From Vibrio gazogenes (GTDB taxonomy: Bacteria; Pseudomonadota; Gammaproteobacteria; Enterobacterales; Vibrionaceae): a stretch of DNA of 64,000 nucleotides. Location: positions 124,001-188,000 of the forward strand of contig NZ_CP092587.1 in the NCBI RefSeq assembly GCF_023920225.1, written 5' to 3'. Positions 27,838 to 37,429 of this stretch are shown piece after piece; the stretch's first letter is position 1; every line of letters begins with the position of its first letter. The notes beneath the pieces were generated by a model that saw only the letters and a list, made by a program, of their open reading frames with translations, was not told the origin of the DNA and searched no databases. A program made the position numbers and the translations under genes.

Positions 27838-28890
27838 TCACAGATTAAAATCTTTCACTGCCTTCTCAAACATTTGAATGACTTGCGTTGCCTGAATCCG
27901 ACACATGGCTGATTTGTCTTTGACACGGGCACGCCAGTTTAACGCAGCGATGGTTTTACCGGTTTCTGCTTGAATCGCCTCTTCATAGACGGAAACAACA
28001 TAATTCTGATAGCAATAAGGCCCGGTTCGTTGTGGGTTATGGTGAGCATACAATCCGATAACTGGCGTCCCCATGGCATTGGCCATATGAGTCGGCCCGG
28101 TGTCCGGTGCAATCACCAGATCGCTGTGATCTAACAAAGCCAGCATCTGTTTCAAGGTGCTGTGACCGACTAGATTGGCCACCGGGAAATCGATCAAATC
28201 AAGTATCTGGTTGGCTAAATCGAGTTCGACTTGTGCGGGGGAACCGGCAAGGATGATATGCCAACCCTGCTGATGGATATATCGTATCACTTCAGCGTAG
28301 CCTGCGGCTGTCCAGTTTTTATAGGCTTTACTGGCGCCGGGAACTACCACCAGATTCCGCTTGTCTTGACTGAGTTGTTGCGTTGCCCATTGCTGGTCAT
28401 GGTGATTGTAAGTGAGTGTCCACTTTGGTGTGATATCCCGAATACCAATATATTGTGCAAAGGCAAGCAGGCCATCCAGTACATGAGGGTTATTCGGGGA
28501 AGGGACGTGCTGATTGGTAAACCAAGTTTGACAGTCTTGACTGCGTGTGGCGTCGAAGCCTAACTTATAGGTTGCTTTGATTCCCAACGTGGCAATACTG
28601 GCTCTAAATGCATACTGCATATGGAGGAGCGCATCAAATCGCTCCCCTTTCAGGGTTGCCCAGAGCTGTCGGTAGGCTTGCCAGCCTTGCTTTTTATCAA
28701 ACACAATGAGGTTGATATTATCGAGACCAGCCAGTAATTGCGCTTCTAACCGACCTGTAATCCAAGTGATGTTGGTTTCAGGCCACTGGCGTTGAATGGT
28801 TTGAACCGCTGCAACGGCATTGCACACATCTCCAATGGCAGACAGACGCAGGATACATATCGATCGAGGGGCGGAATCAAATAACGCCAT
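27838..28890 (-). CDS. Glycosyltransferase family 9, ADP-heptose:LPS heptosyltransferase
   Basis: 350 residues from the ATG at 28890 (MALFDSAPRSICILRLSAIG); a longer frame to 28980 runs into the divergent promoter of kdkA. ICILRLSAIGDVCNAVAAV is the N-terminal donor/acceptor fold. VVVPGASKAYKNW and PDTGPTHMANAMGTPVIGLY are the C-terminal ADP-sugar motifs. It resembles the WaaC/WaaF family; substrate not certain. Confidence 0.87.
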   Translation of the reverse strand: MALFDSAPRSICILRLSAIGDVCNAVAAVQTIQRQWPETNITWITGRLEAQLLAGLDNINLIVFDKKQGWQAYRQLWATLKGERFDALLHMQYAFRASIATLGIKATYKLGFDATRSQDCQTWFTNQHVPSPNNPHVLDGLLAFAQYIGIRDITPKWTLTYNHHDQQWATQQLSQDKRNLVVVPGASKAYKNWTAAGYAEVIRYIHQQGWHIILAGSPAQVELDLANQILDLIDFPVANLVGHSTLKQMLALLDHSDLVIAPDTGPTHMANAMGTPVIGLYAHHNPQRTGPYCYQNYVVSVYEEAIQAETGKTIAALNWRARVKDKSAMCRIQATQVIQMFEKAVKDFNL

Positions 28891-28990
28891 AATGAACACT
28901 ATAAAGCAATGAGAGTTGTCCGGAATTATGCAGAGAGCGGAAGAAAATGTAAAATGCTGATTGAGTGAAGTTTTAAGCATTGGGTAAGCC

Positions 28991-29692
28991 GTGAAAACGT
29001 TCGAAAAAGGTAAATTACGGGTGTGGTATGACGAGACGTTGTTATCATCATCTCCGGAGCAATGTTTTGATGTCAGTTTCTGGCAGCAACAGGATAAGAT
29101 TGTCGGTCAGGCCTATGGCAGAGGGACGACATGGTTTATCCAACTCGATAACCTTCAGGGTGCATTGCGGCATTACCGACGGGGCGGCTTGTTTGGGCGG
29201 CTCGTTCGTGATCATTATCTTTTTTATCAATGGGATAAAACTAGAAGTTATCAAGAATTTCAGATTTTAAACCACTTGAGAAATGCAGGTGTGAATGTGC
29301 CGCGTCCGATTGCGGCCAGAGCGGTGAAAAAGCATGTGTGCTATCAAGCCGATTTAATCACGGAAAAAATCCCCAATGCTCGTGATTTGGTGACAATTCT
29401 TCAGGAAAATGCATTACATGATGAAATGTATGTGAAAATCGGGCGAGAGATTCGTAAGATGCATGATGCCCAAGTCAATCATACCGACTTGAATATTCAC
29501 AATATTTTGGTTGATGAGCAAGAACGAGTTTGGATTATTGATTTTGATAAGTGTATGATTCAGCCTGATGGTGGTTGGAAGGAGGATAATATATCTCGCC
29601 TGAAACGCTCATTCTTGAAGGAGCAGCAGAAGCGGAATATTTGTTGGACACTTTCATCATTTGATTGTTTGTATCGAACATATAGCGAATAA
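28991..29692 (+). CDS. kdkA: 3-deoxy-D-manno-octulosonic acid (Kdo) kinase
   Basis: 233 residues from a GTG start. Kinase-fold protein of the WaaP/KdkA family that phosphorylates Kdo in the inner core, as needed in Vibrio and Haemophilus, which carry a single phosphorylated Kdo. Visible motifs are the early Gly-rich/Arg block HYRRGGLFGRL, the catalytic loop HTDLNIHNILVD near 166-177 and the metal site IIDFDK near 184-189. Divergent from the GT9 gene with 100 bases between. Confidence 0.92.
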   Translation: MKTFEKGKLRVWYDETLLSSSPEQCFDVSFWQQQDKIVGQAYGRGTTWFIQLDNLQGALRHYRRGGLFGRLVRDHYLFYQWDKTRSYQEFQILNHLRNAGVNVPRPIAARAVKKHVCYQADLITEKIPNARDLVTILQENALHDEMYVKIGREIRKMHDAQVNHTDLNIHNILVDEQERVWIIDFDKCMIQPDGGWKEDNISRLKRSFLKEQQKRNICWTLSSFDCLYRTYSE

Positions 29693-29798
29693 GTCATGAA
29701 GACTATCATATTTATTGTGTAGCAGAATCACTAATATTTAAATGAGTTTAAGGTGAGTATAGTATGTGTATTAGAGTCAATAAGGTTGGATTACATCG

Positions 29799-30779
29799 AT
29801 GAATATTCTTTTTATTTGCCCAAATTGGTCTGGATTAGCAACTCCAATCATTGATGAAATGTCTCGCCAAGGACATTATGTTACTCATCTCGACCATTCT
29901 GACTTATCTAAATTTCAGTATATTGATACTTGCCATCGTGTTATGTCAAAACTCTATAGTAAATTATCAGGTTTAAACTATAAACATAAACAGACAGAAG
30001 TTCAGATAGAACAAATGCTGACAAGTTTTTTTATTGGTCGAGATAAATATGATGTGGTTATAATGACTGATCCTAATCTATTTAACCGTCATCATTTGGA
30101 AATACTGAAATCCAATACAGCTACATTAGTTGCGACATTATGGGATAGTTTAAGAAAATCTCCTGATAATGCAGATAACCTTGACATGTTTGACTTTGTA
30201 TTTAGTTATGATGATATAGATTGTAAAGAAAGTGGGTTTATAAAAATAAATAATTATTTAGATCCAACGTGGAATGCGATCTTTCACTATGACGAGTGTA
30301 AGTATGATTTATTCTCTATCATGTATTTTACAAAGGAAAGATATCAACATGTAAGAAAAATTCTAGATGCTAATCCTTGGTTGAATCCTAATATTATATT
30401 TTATTGTGATCATCCTCGTAAAATGAATTATATAAAAGATCATCGAATAAAGTCGACAGATAAGCTGATTTTAGGTGAAGATTTAGCTCGTTGTATTAGT
30501 GAGTCAAAGGGCATTTTGGATGTATTACAGGGGGAACAATCAGGTTTGTCATTTAGAATTTATGAATCTATTGGCTATCAAAGAAAATTGGTTACAACAA
30601 ACTCCTATATTAGAAACTATGATATATATAATCCTAATAACATAGCTATAATTAAAGATGATTACAAAATTCAGAATGATTTTTTTAATAAGCCATATGA
30701 GTCCATAGATAGTGATGTAATATATAAGTATACGTTGGAGCAGTGGGTTAAGAAGATTATGAGTAAAATAGCATATTAA
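29799..30779 (+). CDS. Probable LPS glycosyltransferase of unrecognised family
   Basis: 326 residues, AT-rich compared with its neighbours. MNILFICPNWSGLATPIIDE has the look of a GT-B glycosyltransferase start, and RIYESIGYQRKLVTTN near 260-280 resembles the C-terminal donor-binding Glu region of GT4/CgeB-like proteins (x-E-x-x-x-x-x-K). I cannot place it in a named family. It sits between kdkA and waaA, which suggests a core-decorating enzyme. The 3' end overlaps the converging waaA by 23 bases. Its low GC content suggests recent acquisition. Confidence 0.6.
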   Translation: MNILFICPNWSGLATPIIDEMSRQGHYVTHLDHSDLSKFQYIDTCHRVMSKLYSKLSGLNYKHKQTEVQIEQMLTSFFIGRDKYDVVIMTDPNLFNRHHLEILKSNTATLVATLWDSLRKSPDNADNLDMFDFVFSYDDIDCKESGFIKINNYLDPTWNAIFHYDECKYDLFSIMYFTKERYQHVRKILDANPWLNPNIIFYCDHPRKMNYIKDHRIKSTDKLILGEDLARCISESKGILDVLQGEQSGLSFRIYESIGYQRKLVTTNSYIRNYDIYNPNNIAIIKDDYKIQNDFFNKPYESIDSDVIYKYTLEQWVKKIMSKIAY

Positions 30780-32037
30780 CGGTTTTCTTTAAGGCACCAG
30801 TATTGTTCATGACGAGATTTTTGGCCTGAGATGACATCTGCCTCAATTGATTAGGATTTTTTAATAATGTCATAATGTTGGGAGCAATTTTATCCCCACT
30901 ATCCAAAATAAGGAGTGCTCCGGACTCGTGTAAAGATAAAGTGATATCACGAAAGTTATAATAACTTGGACCAGTGATTGTTGGTATTCCTAGAGATGCC
31001 GGCTCTAAGACATTATGTCCTCCAACAGCTTTTCCGATGAAACTTCCTCCCATGACACAGATATCAGCTGCACCCATCAGGGTCAACATCTCTCCCATCG
31101 TATCTCCAAGGTATACTTGATATGGTTGACTATGTGTGCTTTCTTGAGTTCGTCTTTGAGTGCTCAGACCTTCTTTTACACAGAGTTCATATACCGAGTT
31201 AAATCTTTCAGGGTGGCGAGGGACAAGTATAAGGAGTGCATTTGGGTACTCTTTCAAAATCCGCTTGTGATTTTCAAGTATTAATTCGTCTTCTCCTAAA
31301 TGAGTACTGGCTGCAATCCATACCGGCCTTTCGGAACCTATGCTGTGTCGCAAAGATCCTGATTTTCTTTTAATTTCTTCTGAAATTTCAATATCATATT
31401 TAATCGAACCAGTAACTGATAATTGTGAGGCATGTGCACCTAGTTTTTTAAATCGGTTACTATCATCTTTATGTTGGCAATAGATATGGTCAACTTGGGG
31501 TAGACATAAATTGATTAAAGGTTTTACTTTTTGGTAATTACGATATGATTTTTCTGATAATCGAGCATTAATAATGGAGATTCGTATACGACTCTTTTTT
31601 ACCATATACAATAAATTAGGCCAGAGCTCAGTCTCCATAATAATTAAATGACTTGGTTTTACTGATTGAAGAAAACCACGAATAGCAAAAGGAAAGTCAA
31701 GAGGCATATATCGATGCTCTGCAATAGAGCTGATTTTTTGTGCTTGCTCTGCACCCGTTGGGGTTGTTGTTGTAATGATAATTTTTTTCTCAGGGAAATC
31801 GACATGTAGTTGTTTGATCAATGGGATTACGCTGAGAGTTTCACCGACAGAGACAGCATGAATCCAGATCACTTCTTGATTTTCTGATGTGGATAAAGAG
31901 GGTATAAAACCGAAATGCTCAGTCCAGCGAGAACCGACATAAGGCTTTCCCGTTTTTTTCTTGAATAACTTCAAGAGATAAAAAGGTGCAATAATTGTTA
32001 GTACTAGCGTATAAATTAGTCGGATAAAGTAATTCAT
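30757..32037 (-). CDS. waaA: 3-deoxy-D-manno-octulosonic acid transferase
   Basis: 426 residues from the ATG at 32037; the longer frame to 32079 overlaps the upstream gene. GT30 enzyme that transfers Kdo to lipid IVA. An N-terminal membrane anchor (LIYTLVLTIIAPFYLL) is followed by IWIHAVSVGETLSVIPLI with the essential Glu. METELWPNLLY and MGGSFIGKAVGGHNVLEPA, the donor site, come later. With kdkA nearby, a mono-Kdo inner core phosphorylated at position 4 is likely, as in other Vibrio. Confidence 0.95.
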   Translation of the reverse strand: MNYFIRLIYTLVLTIIAPFYLLKLFKKKTGKPYVGSRWTEHFGFIPSLSTSENQEVIWIHAVSVGETLSVIPLIKQLHVDFPEKKIIITTTTPTGAEQAQKISSIAEHRYMPLDFPFAIRGFLQSVKPSHLIIMETELWPNLLYMVKKSRIRISIINARLSEKSYRNYQKVKPLINLCLPQVDHIYCQHKDDSNRFKKLGAHASQLSVTGSIKYDIEISEEIKRKSGSLRHSIGSERPVWIAASTHLGEDELILENHKRILKEYPNALLILVPRHPERFNSVYELCVKEGLSTQRRTQESTHSQPYQVYLGDTMGEMLTLMGAADICVMGGSFIGKAVGGHNVLEPASLGIPTITGPSYYNFRDITLSLHESGALLILDSGDKIAPNIMTLLKNPNQLRQMSSQAKNLVMNNTGALKKTVNMLFYS

Positions 32038-32039
32038 AT

Positions 32040-32819
32040 TTATTTTTTGACTAAGTCTTTGGGATCCATATGGGTCCACTTACCACGGGGTTTATCTAAA
32101 TATTGGAAGTGCTCATTTGTAAAAGTACCTTGTATGCATACATAATTTCTTCCGCGTGCATGGACTTCTTTTCCTTCTAGAACTCGATTTAATACGTATG
32201 GTCCTGTTGTTCCATAAACGCCTTTCTCGACGTCATAGTTCTCGATGTTACCAACAATCGTATTCATAATCGTTTGATAGTCAGGGTTATTAGGCACTGT
32301 GGCCAGAAAGAAATTTGTATAATCCGTATTCCCTTTTTTAAACTTGATATATAGTGCTTCTTGTTCATCTTTTAAGATTCTACGGAGTGGCCATACCAAA
32401 GTGGCATCAATATCCATATAGATGCCGCCTTGTTGATACAACACTGTAATTCGCCATAAATCGGCTTGAGCAGCGCCATCAGTCAGTTTCTGATAGGCTT
32501 TATACACATGTTCAGGGGCTTGCTCTCTCATGAACTGTTCGCGCTCTTCGGTACTGACATATCGATAATCATAATCCAGAGACATCAAACGATTAAATAA
32601 GTAATTGAGATAAACAGGTAATGTGCTGCGATTAGAATAATTGGTTTGCCAGATGACTCTTGGAATCGCGCTGGTATTTTCCCAATCCAACTTATGCTTG
32701 GAGTAGATTGGTATGGTAAAACGAGTTTTAGGTAAAACCGCATGAAAAAGGTAAGAGAATAGTTTAAATAGATTCCCTATCAGTCGAATTGAGCGGTTGG
32801 TGATGATGATGAAGTTCAT
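32040..32819 (-). CDS. Glycosyltransferase with DxD motif (GT32-like, capsular/LPS type)
   Basis: 259 residues. IPRVIWQTNYSNRS at the start and DLWRITVLYQQGGIYMDIDA near 120-139 (DxD) match the Gly_transf_sug/OCH1-like family, which uses nucleotide sugars and a metal. A short hydrophobic N-terminus could associate with the membrane. It sits 2 bases upstream of waaA and 12 bases after waaL in the core operon, so it most likely decorates the outer core. Donor sugar unknown. Confidence 0.82.
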   Translation of the reverse strand: MNFIIITNRSIRLIGNLFKLFSYLFHAVLPKTRFTIPIYSKHKLDWENTSAIPRVIWQTNYSNRSTLPVYLNYLFNRLMSLDYDYRYVSTEEREQFMREQAPEHVYKAYQKLTDGAAQADLWRITVLYQQGGIYMDIDATLVWPLRRILKDEQEALYIKFKKGNTDYTNFFLATVPNNPDYQTIMNTIVGNIENYDVEKGVYGTTGPYVLNRVLEGKEVHARGRNYVCIQGTFTNEHFQYLDKPRGKWTHMDPKDLVKK

Positions 32820-32831
32820 TATTTTGTCCCA

Positions 32832-34067
32832 CTATGTTTCATTATCTTGAATATGATTAAGATCGTTTCGGGTAAAATTGATTAGTACAGCAAGCATAAA
32901 GCCGTAGAAACTACTGATTAAATTTTGCTCCAGAGGCACTTCGGTTAAACAAAAAATTGAAAACCCTAAAACAAAAATGAATCCGCTGAATGCATGTGTA
33001 GATTGTTTCACATGTCTTAAAAAGAAAAATAGAGGCACGAAGATTAGTGCAACAAACGCTAGAATGCCGAGTATGCCATTGCTCGCTAACATTTCAAAAT
33101 ATTGACTATGTGCATGAGCTCTTTTGACACTGGTCAGCCAATGACTTACTTTCCCTTCTTGGTATAGCTGTCGAATAGTTGCTTCTCTTTGAGCATATGT
33201 TTGACCGATAAGTGGACTCTTCATAAAGGATTGTGTCGCAGAGTGCCACAGTTGAATCCGTCCACCAGAAGATTTAGCGTCAGCGACATCGCCTGATAAA
33301 ATTCGGTGGAATTCAGTAGTTGTGTAATTGATCCTGTCTTGAAATTTGGACGAATAAGTATAGAAAACGATAAAAAATACCGACATGACAATCACTATTT
33401 TTAGCATATTTCTGAGTCTATGCTGTTTGGATTGAAATAGGATGCTAAAAACGACGAGTAATGGAATAGCGAAAATAGCGCCTCGGGTTAATGTCAGTAT
33501 GGTTGCAAAGCAGCAAATTAAGGAAGATAACCATAATATCTTCTTTATATGGCTACTGTAAGCCAGAGTGAGAGCTAAAAAGGCAAGGGAGCAGGATAAA
33601 TAGCCAAAGTTAATACTGTATAAATAACCATCTACTCTGGGCATGCCTTTGATATAAAATTGATAAACTGAAATAATAATTGTGCCAATTGAGCCCAAAA
33701 ATATTCCCCAATCAAGATATTTTCTTGGTGTTGTCGTCTCATTGAGGATGTGTCGAATGAAAAAATAGATCGGGATGATGAATAAATAACGCGAAGCACC
33801 TTTAAAGTATCTTGTTGTTTCCATATCCGATAGATACACAGGAATATTCGCGATGAAGTAAGCAGAAAGAATAGCAATTACCATCCAGTCTAACTTGTCT
33901 AGAGTATAATCTTTCTTCTCTTTAATGAGATACCATACTGAAGTGAACAGTAAAATTAAGATAGCACCAATACTGAAATTTTTAGTACATAACAGCAATG
34001 CCGGGACTAAAAATAGGCAGCCATTCAGTATTTTTTTGTAGTATGTATTTTCCATCTCTACGACCAT
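32832..34067 (-). CDS. waaL: O-antigen ligase
   Basis: 411 residues with about 10-11 hydrophobic helices. A large periplasmic loop (about 215-310) holds RIQLWHSATQSFMKSPLIGQ and a conserved His (HAHSQYFEMLASNG), the Wzy_C/ligase signature. It joins undecaprenyl-linked O-antigen to lipid A-core on the periplasmic face. The ATG at 34067 overlaps the preceding gene by 10 bases; another ATG at 34055 lies 2 bases after that gene's stop and may be the real start. AT-rich. Confidence 0.88.
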   Translation of the reverse strand: MVVEMENTYYKKILNGCLFLVPALLLCTKNFSIGAILILLFTSVWYLIKEKKDYTLDKLDWMVIAILSAYFIANIPVYLSDMETTRYFKGASRYLFIIPIYFFIRHILNETTTPRKYLDWGIFLGSIGTIIISVYQFYIKGMPRVDGYLYSINFGYLSCSLAFLALTLAYSSHIKKILWLSSLICCFATILTLTRGAIFAIPLLVVFSILFQSKQHRLRNMLKIVIVMSVFFIVFYTYSSKFQDRINYTTTEFHRILSGDVADAKSSGGRIQLWHSATQSFMKSPLIGQTYAQREATIRQLYQEGKVSHWLTSVKRAHAHSQYFEMLASNGILGILAFVALIFVPLFFFLRHVKQSTHAFSGFIFVLGFSIFCLTEVPLEQNLISSFYGFMLAVLINFTRNDLNHIQDNET

Positions 34068-35079
34068 GATGAGATTTCACTTTTAATTACCTGATATATT
34101 TTTTGTGGACTCGGTATACTGCCATCAGCATTCATGACGATATAATGCTTCTCATACAGCGGTGTATACCGAAAGGGGACTGTTGAGTAAAAAATACCAA
34201 CCGTCGGTGTATGGGTTGCAATCGCTACATTTCTAACCCCTGTATCAGGGCTTACCATAAGAGAGGCTTTCGCGGTCAGTTCAATAAGCTGTTCTAGAGG
34301 GAGGCAAGCCTGAATTGCGAAATTTGAGTATTGTTTGAGCTCTTCCAAGAAATCACCTTTCTCAAACGGGTTTTTACCTTCAAGAAAAATATGCTTAATC
34401 TCGGGATGATTGGCTAAAGACAGCTCAATGAGTTCTTTCATTTGCTGCTGGCTCAGAATCTTTGAAGTTTGAGAAGCACCATTAAAGAATAAGATAAATG
34501 GATTGGCTTTATCTTGTTCGACACGATGATCTGGATAGTTAAAATCGAGCGGGTAACTTGGATGATGTCCCAGTATTTTTAGCATATCTAACATGCATTC
34601 GACTTCCGGTTGGAAATCTGAACGCGGCACGCAAACATTGTACAGTACGCCGCGAAGATAGCTCTTGTATGGAAAACCGATTTTCAATTTGGCCTGACTC
34701 AATGCCATCATCCAGTGTGAGCGATTGGTACTGGCCAAGTCAAAAATGATATCTTGTTCTCCTAGCGCTTTAATGTTCTTGATTTTATCGAGCACGGATG
34801 TTTCTTGTTTTTTATCTTTGCCGGGCATGATATGAACACGATCAACCAGGTCGTCTGGCATACCATATTGATAGTTTGATACGGCAACAAGTGTGATTTG
34901 TGCATTGGGGAAAAATTTTCTTGCTTCGATTAGAAAAGGACGAGCAATCACTTGATCACCGAGGGCCGCATGTCTGATGACGGCAATTTTTTGATATTTT
35001 GTGGCGAAAATGTTTCGCTCAAATATTTTCTGGCTTTTTTTGTTGCGAAAGCTCCACGCTCAAACCATTGATGTTTCAT
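34058..35079 (-). pseudogene. Glycosyltransferase family 9 gene with a frameshift in a seven-A tract
   Basis: An ATG at 35079 begins KHQWFERGAFATKKAR, then the frame is lost; continuing, KKSQKIFERNIFATKYQKIA and VIRHAALGDQVIARPFLIEA in another frame complete a normal GT9 N-terminus. The shift falls in a run of seven T's at 35035-35041 (A's on the coding strand): eight would restore one frame of about 340 residues. The remaining frame (34058-34951, GTG start) has NGASQTSK and SPDTGVRNVAIATHTP. Either a broken heptosyltransferase-like gene, a slippage-controlled one, or a sequencing error. It lies between waaF and waaL. Confidence 0.8.
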
Positions 35080-35096
35080 AATAATTCTTATCTGAG

Positions 35097-36119
35097 TTAT
35101 TGATGTCTAATCTGACGGATGACTTGATCTGGCGTCAGTTGTTTAAGGCAATTTAGGTGCCCATATGGACACTCCCTTTGAAAACAAGGCCTACATTCTA
35201 TATCAGTACTTAGTGTAATTACATTTTCTGACAATGGTGGCGTGTATTGTGGTGAGCTGGAACCGTAGATGGCAACGATATGACAATGGACCGCTGCGGC
35301 AACATGCATCAAACCCGAATCATTACTGACGACAGTATGGCAACAGGCGAGTAAATCGACTACCTCGACGAGTGTTGTTTTTCCTGCCAAATCAAAACAG
35401 TGTGACTGGTGTTCCAAAGGGAGTAAGCTGCGAATATGTTGCGTGACTTCTTGATCTTTTTGTGACCCAAATAGCCAAATCTGTTTCCCATCTTGTATCA
35501 GAGCTGATGCTAATTCTGCATAATGTTGACTTGGCCATCTTTTGGCTGGGCCAAATTCTGCACCAGGACATAAACCAACGACTTCTCGATCAGATATTAA
35601 AGAAAAACGTTGCCGTAAACGCTTTTGCTGGTTTGAGTCAATGCTCAGTTTTGGTTTGAGGCATTTATCCAGTGACACTTCATCAGTCATTGTGCTTTTG
35701 GGAACCGCTAAGGCAACATAGCGTTCCACCATATATTGAAAGACTTTTCTGTCAGCCCTCAAGTCGTTCAACAGACCATAGCGCATCTCACCTTTCCATC
35801 CTGTTCGGACAGGAATGCCTGCGAATAAGGGGATTAGTGCCGATTTGGCTGAATTGGGGAGAACAAAAGCATGCGTATAACGATTCGCAGCTAATTGGCG
35901 GCCGATTTTCCATCGCTTGGTGAAACTGAAATCACCATGACCGATTGGCATTTCGATGGTCTGATCAACTTCAGGCATTCGTTCCAGAATCGGACCACAC
36001 CAAGCCGGTGCTAAGACATCAATTGTCACATTTGGATGACGGCTTTTCAGTTCGCGATACAAACTCTGCGACATTACCATATCTCCAACCCATGAAGGGC
36101 CGATTATCAGGATTTTCAT
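35097..36119 (-). CDS. waaF: ADP-heptose:LPS heptosyltransferase II
   Basis: 340 residues from the ATG at 36119 (MKILIIGPSWVGDMVMSQSL), the family start; an upstream frame to 36143 is unlikely. It adds the second L-glycero-D-manno-heptose to the inner core. SWVGDMVMSQSLYREL carries the catalytic Asp region, LCPGAEFGPAKRWP is near 190 and SNDSGLMHVAAAV near 268. Second gene in the minus-strand core operon. Confidence 0.93.
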   Translation of the reverse strand: MKILIIGPSWVGDMVMSQSLYRELKSRHPNVTIDVLAPAWCGPILERMPEVDQTIEMPIGHGDFSFTKRWKIGRQLAANRYTHAFVLPNSAKSALIPLFAGIPVRTGWKGEMRYGLLNDLRADRKVFQYMVERYVALAVPKSTMTDEVSLDKCLKPKLSIDSNQQKRLRQRFSLISDREVVGLCPGAEFGPAKRWPSQHYAELASALIQDGKQIWLFGSQKDQEVTQHIRSLLPLEHQSHCFDLAGKTTLVEVVDLLACCHTVVSNDSGLMHVAAAVHCHIVAIYGSSSPQYTPPLSENVITLSTDIECRPCFQRECPYGHLNCLKQLTPDQVIRQIRHQ

Positions 36120-36197
36120 TGGCATAATTTTAGAACAACTCATCTAAATGAGAGGGCATACTACCATCAGCATGATGGTATAGTAAGCAGCACTCGA

Positions 36198-37322
36198 TTA
36201 TTCCTGATAGTAATGTAGCAGATTTTGAGTATGTGTCTGTATTGAAAACTCTTTACATGCTCTCATTCTGGCTGATATTGCGTTATTTTTGGCCTCTTCA
36301 TAGTGCTCATAACTGTTCAGAATGGCCTCTGCGATGGATGTATCACTGGTCGGGGTACAATACTGAGCGTAATTTTCCAGTAGTTCCGGAAGAGCACCGG
36401 TGTTGGCCGCCACAATGGGGCGTTGAGCTGCCATCGTTTCGATTGCAGTTAAACCGAATGCCTCATTGGCATAAGGTAAACAAACGATATCCATGATAGA
36501 TAACAGTTGATGAGTGTCCCGACGAAAACCGGTGAAGATAACATGGCTGCTTAAATCTAAAGATTGAATGGTTTGCCTGACCTGATCAAGATAAGCTAAA
36601 TCGCATCCTTGTGAAGCTTCCAATCCGCCAACGATAACTAGTTTACTCTGAGGGAGGTTTTGCTGAACCCGCGCAAAAGCTTTGACGAGTTCTATTTGTC
36701 CTTTCCCCGGACTAATGCGGCCGAGAGTTCCGATCACAAAATCTTTTTCCGGAAGTGAGAGTGCTTGTTTGATGGTCGCGATTTCATTGGGAAGCAGTTC
36801 TGCTTTGTCAGGAATATCCGTTCCTAACCACAAGCGTGTTATTTTCTCCGGTGGTACCGGAAGTGCATTGACATTTCTCCGGTATGTTTCATCACTGATC
36901 GACAAAACTTGATCAACTTGTTGGTAGACCCAACTGTGGAAGAGATCTTTTTTACTTCTTGTCACACCCATATGTTCAGTGAATATGATTTTCACTGAAA
37001 CAAATTGTTTAATCAGGGCTGCAACTAAGAGATCTCCGGATTTATGACAGTGAATAACATTGATCTGATGTTGTTTGACCCATTGAATGAGAGAGAACAG
37101 TTTGACACTGAGCAATTGAGACTTGCTTCTCGCAGTATATAAGGGAAATTGGTTTTCTCTCATCCCTGACTCAACTTGTGTGTCAGCCAGACATAAACCG
37201 AATATTTGATAGCCTGCGAAGAGGAACTGTTTACCCATTCTGATTGGGTACATTTCCAAGCCCCCCCATCCTTTTGACAGGCATATATGTAATATTACGG
37301 GATGTCTCACTATGCTCTCCAA
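36198..37322 (-). CDS. Glycosyltransferase family 4 (LPS core)
   Basis: 374 residues. GT-B fold: VILHICLSKGWGGLEMYPI at the N-terminus, IGTLGRISPGKGQIELVKAF near 193-212, and CLPYANEAFGLTAIETMAAQ near 285-304 with the E-x7-E motif. It appears to head the core operon that runs down to waaA. Probably transfers hexose or heptose in the outer core; donor not determinable. Confidence 0.88.
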   Translation of the reverse strand: MESIVRHPVILHICLSKGWGGLEMYPIRMGKQFLFAGYQIFGLCLADTQVESGMRENQFPLYTARSKSQLLSVKLFSLIQWVKQHQINVIHCHKSGDLLVAALIKQFVSVKIIFTEHMGVTRSKKDLFHSWVYQQVDQVLSISDETYRRNVNALPVPPEKITRLWLGTDIPDKAELLPNEIATIKQALSLPEKDFVIGTLGRISPGKGQIELVKAFARVQQNLPQSKLVIVGGLEASQGCDLAYLDQVRQTIQSLDLSSHVIFTGFRRDTHQLLSIMDIVCLPYANEAFGLTAIETMAAQRPIVAANTGALPELLENYAQYCTPTSDTSIAEAILNSYEHYEEAKNNAISARMRACKEFSIQTHTQNLLHYYQE

Positions 37323-37429
37323 TTGATAAAAGTGATATATACATTCTACAACATTCGGAGAAAACAGGTTAATTGATTGAGAAAAAAGAGCTCTGAATGT
37401 TCTATCAAAACTCTTTTTATAAGGTGTGA

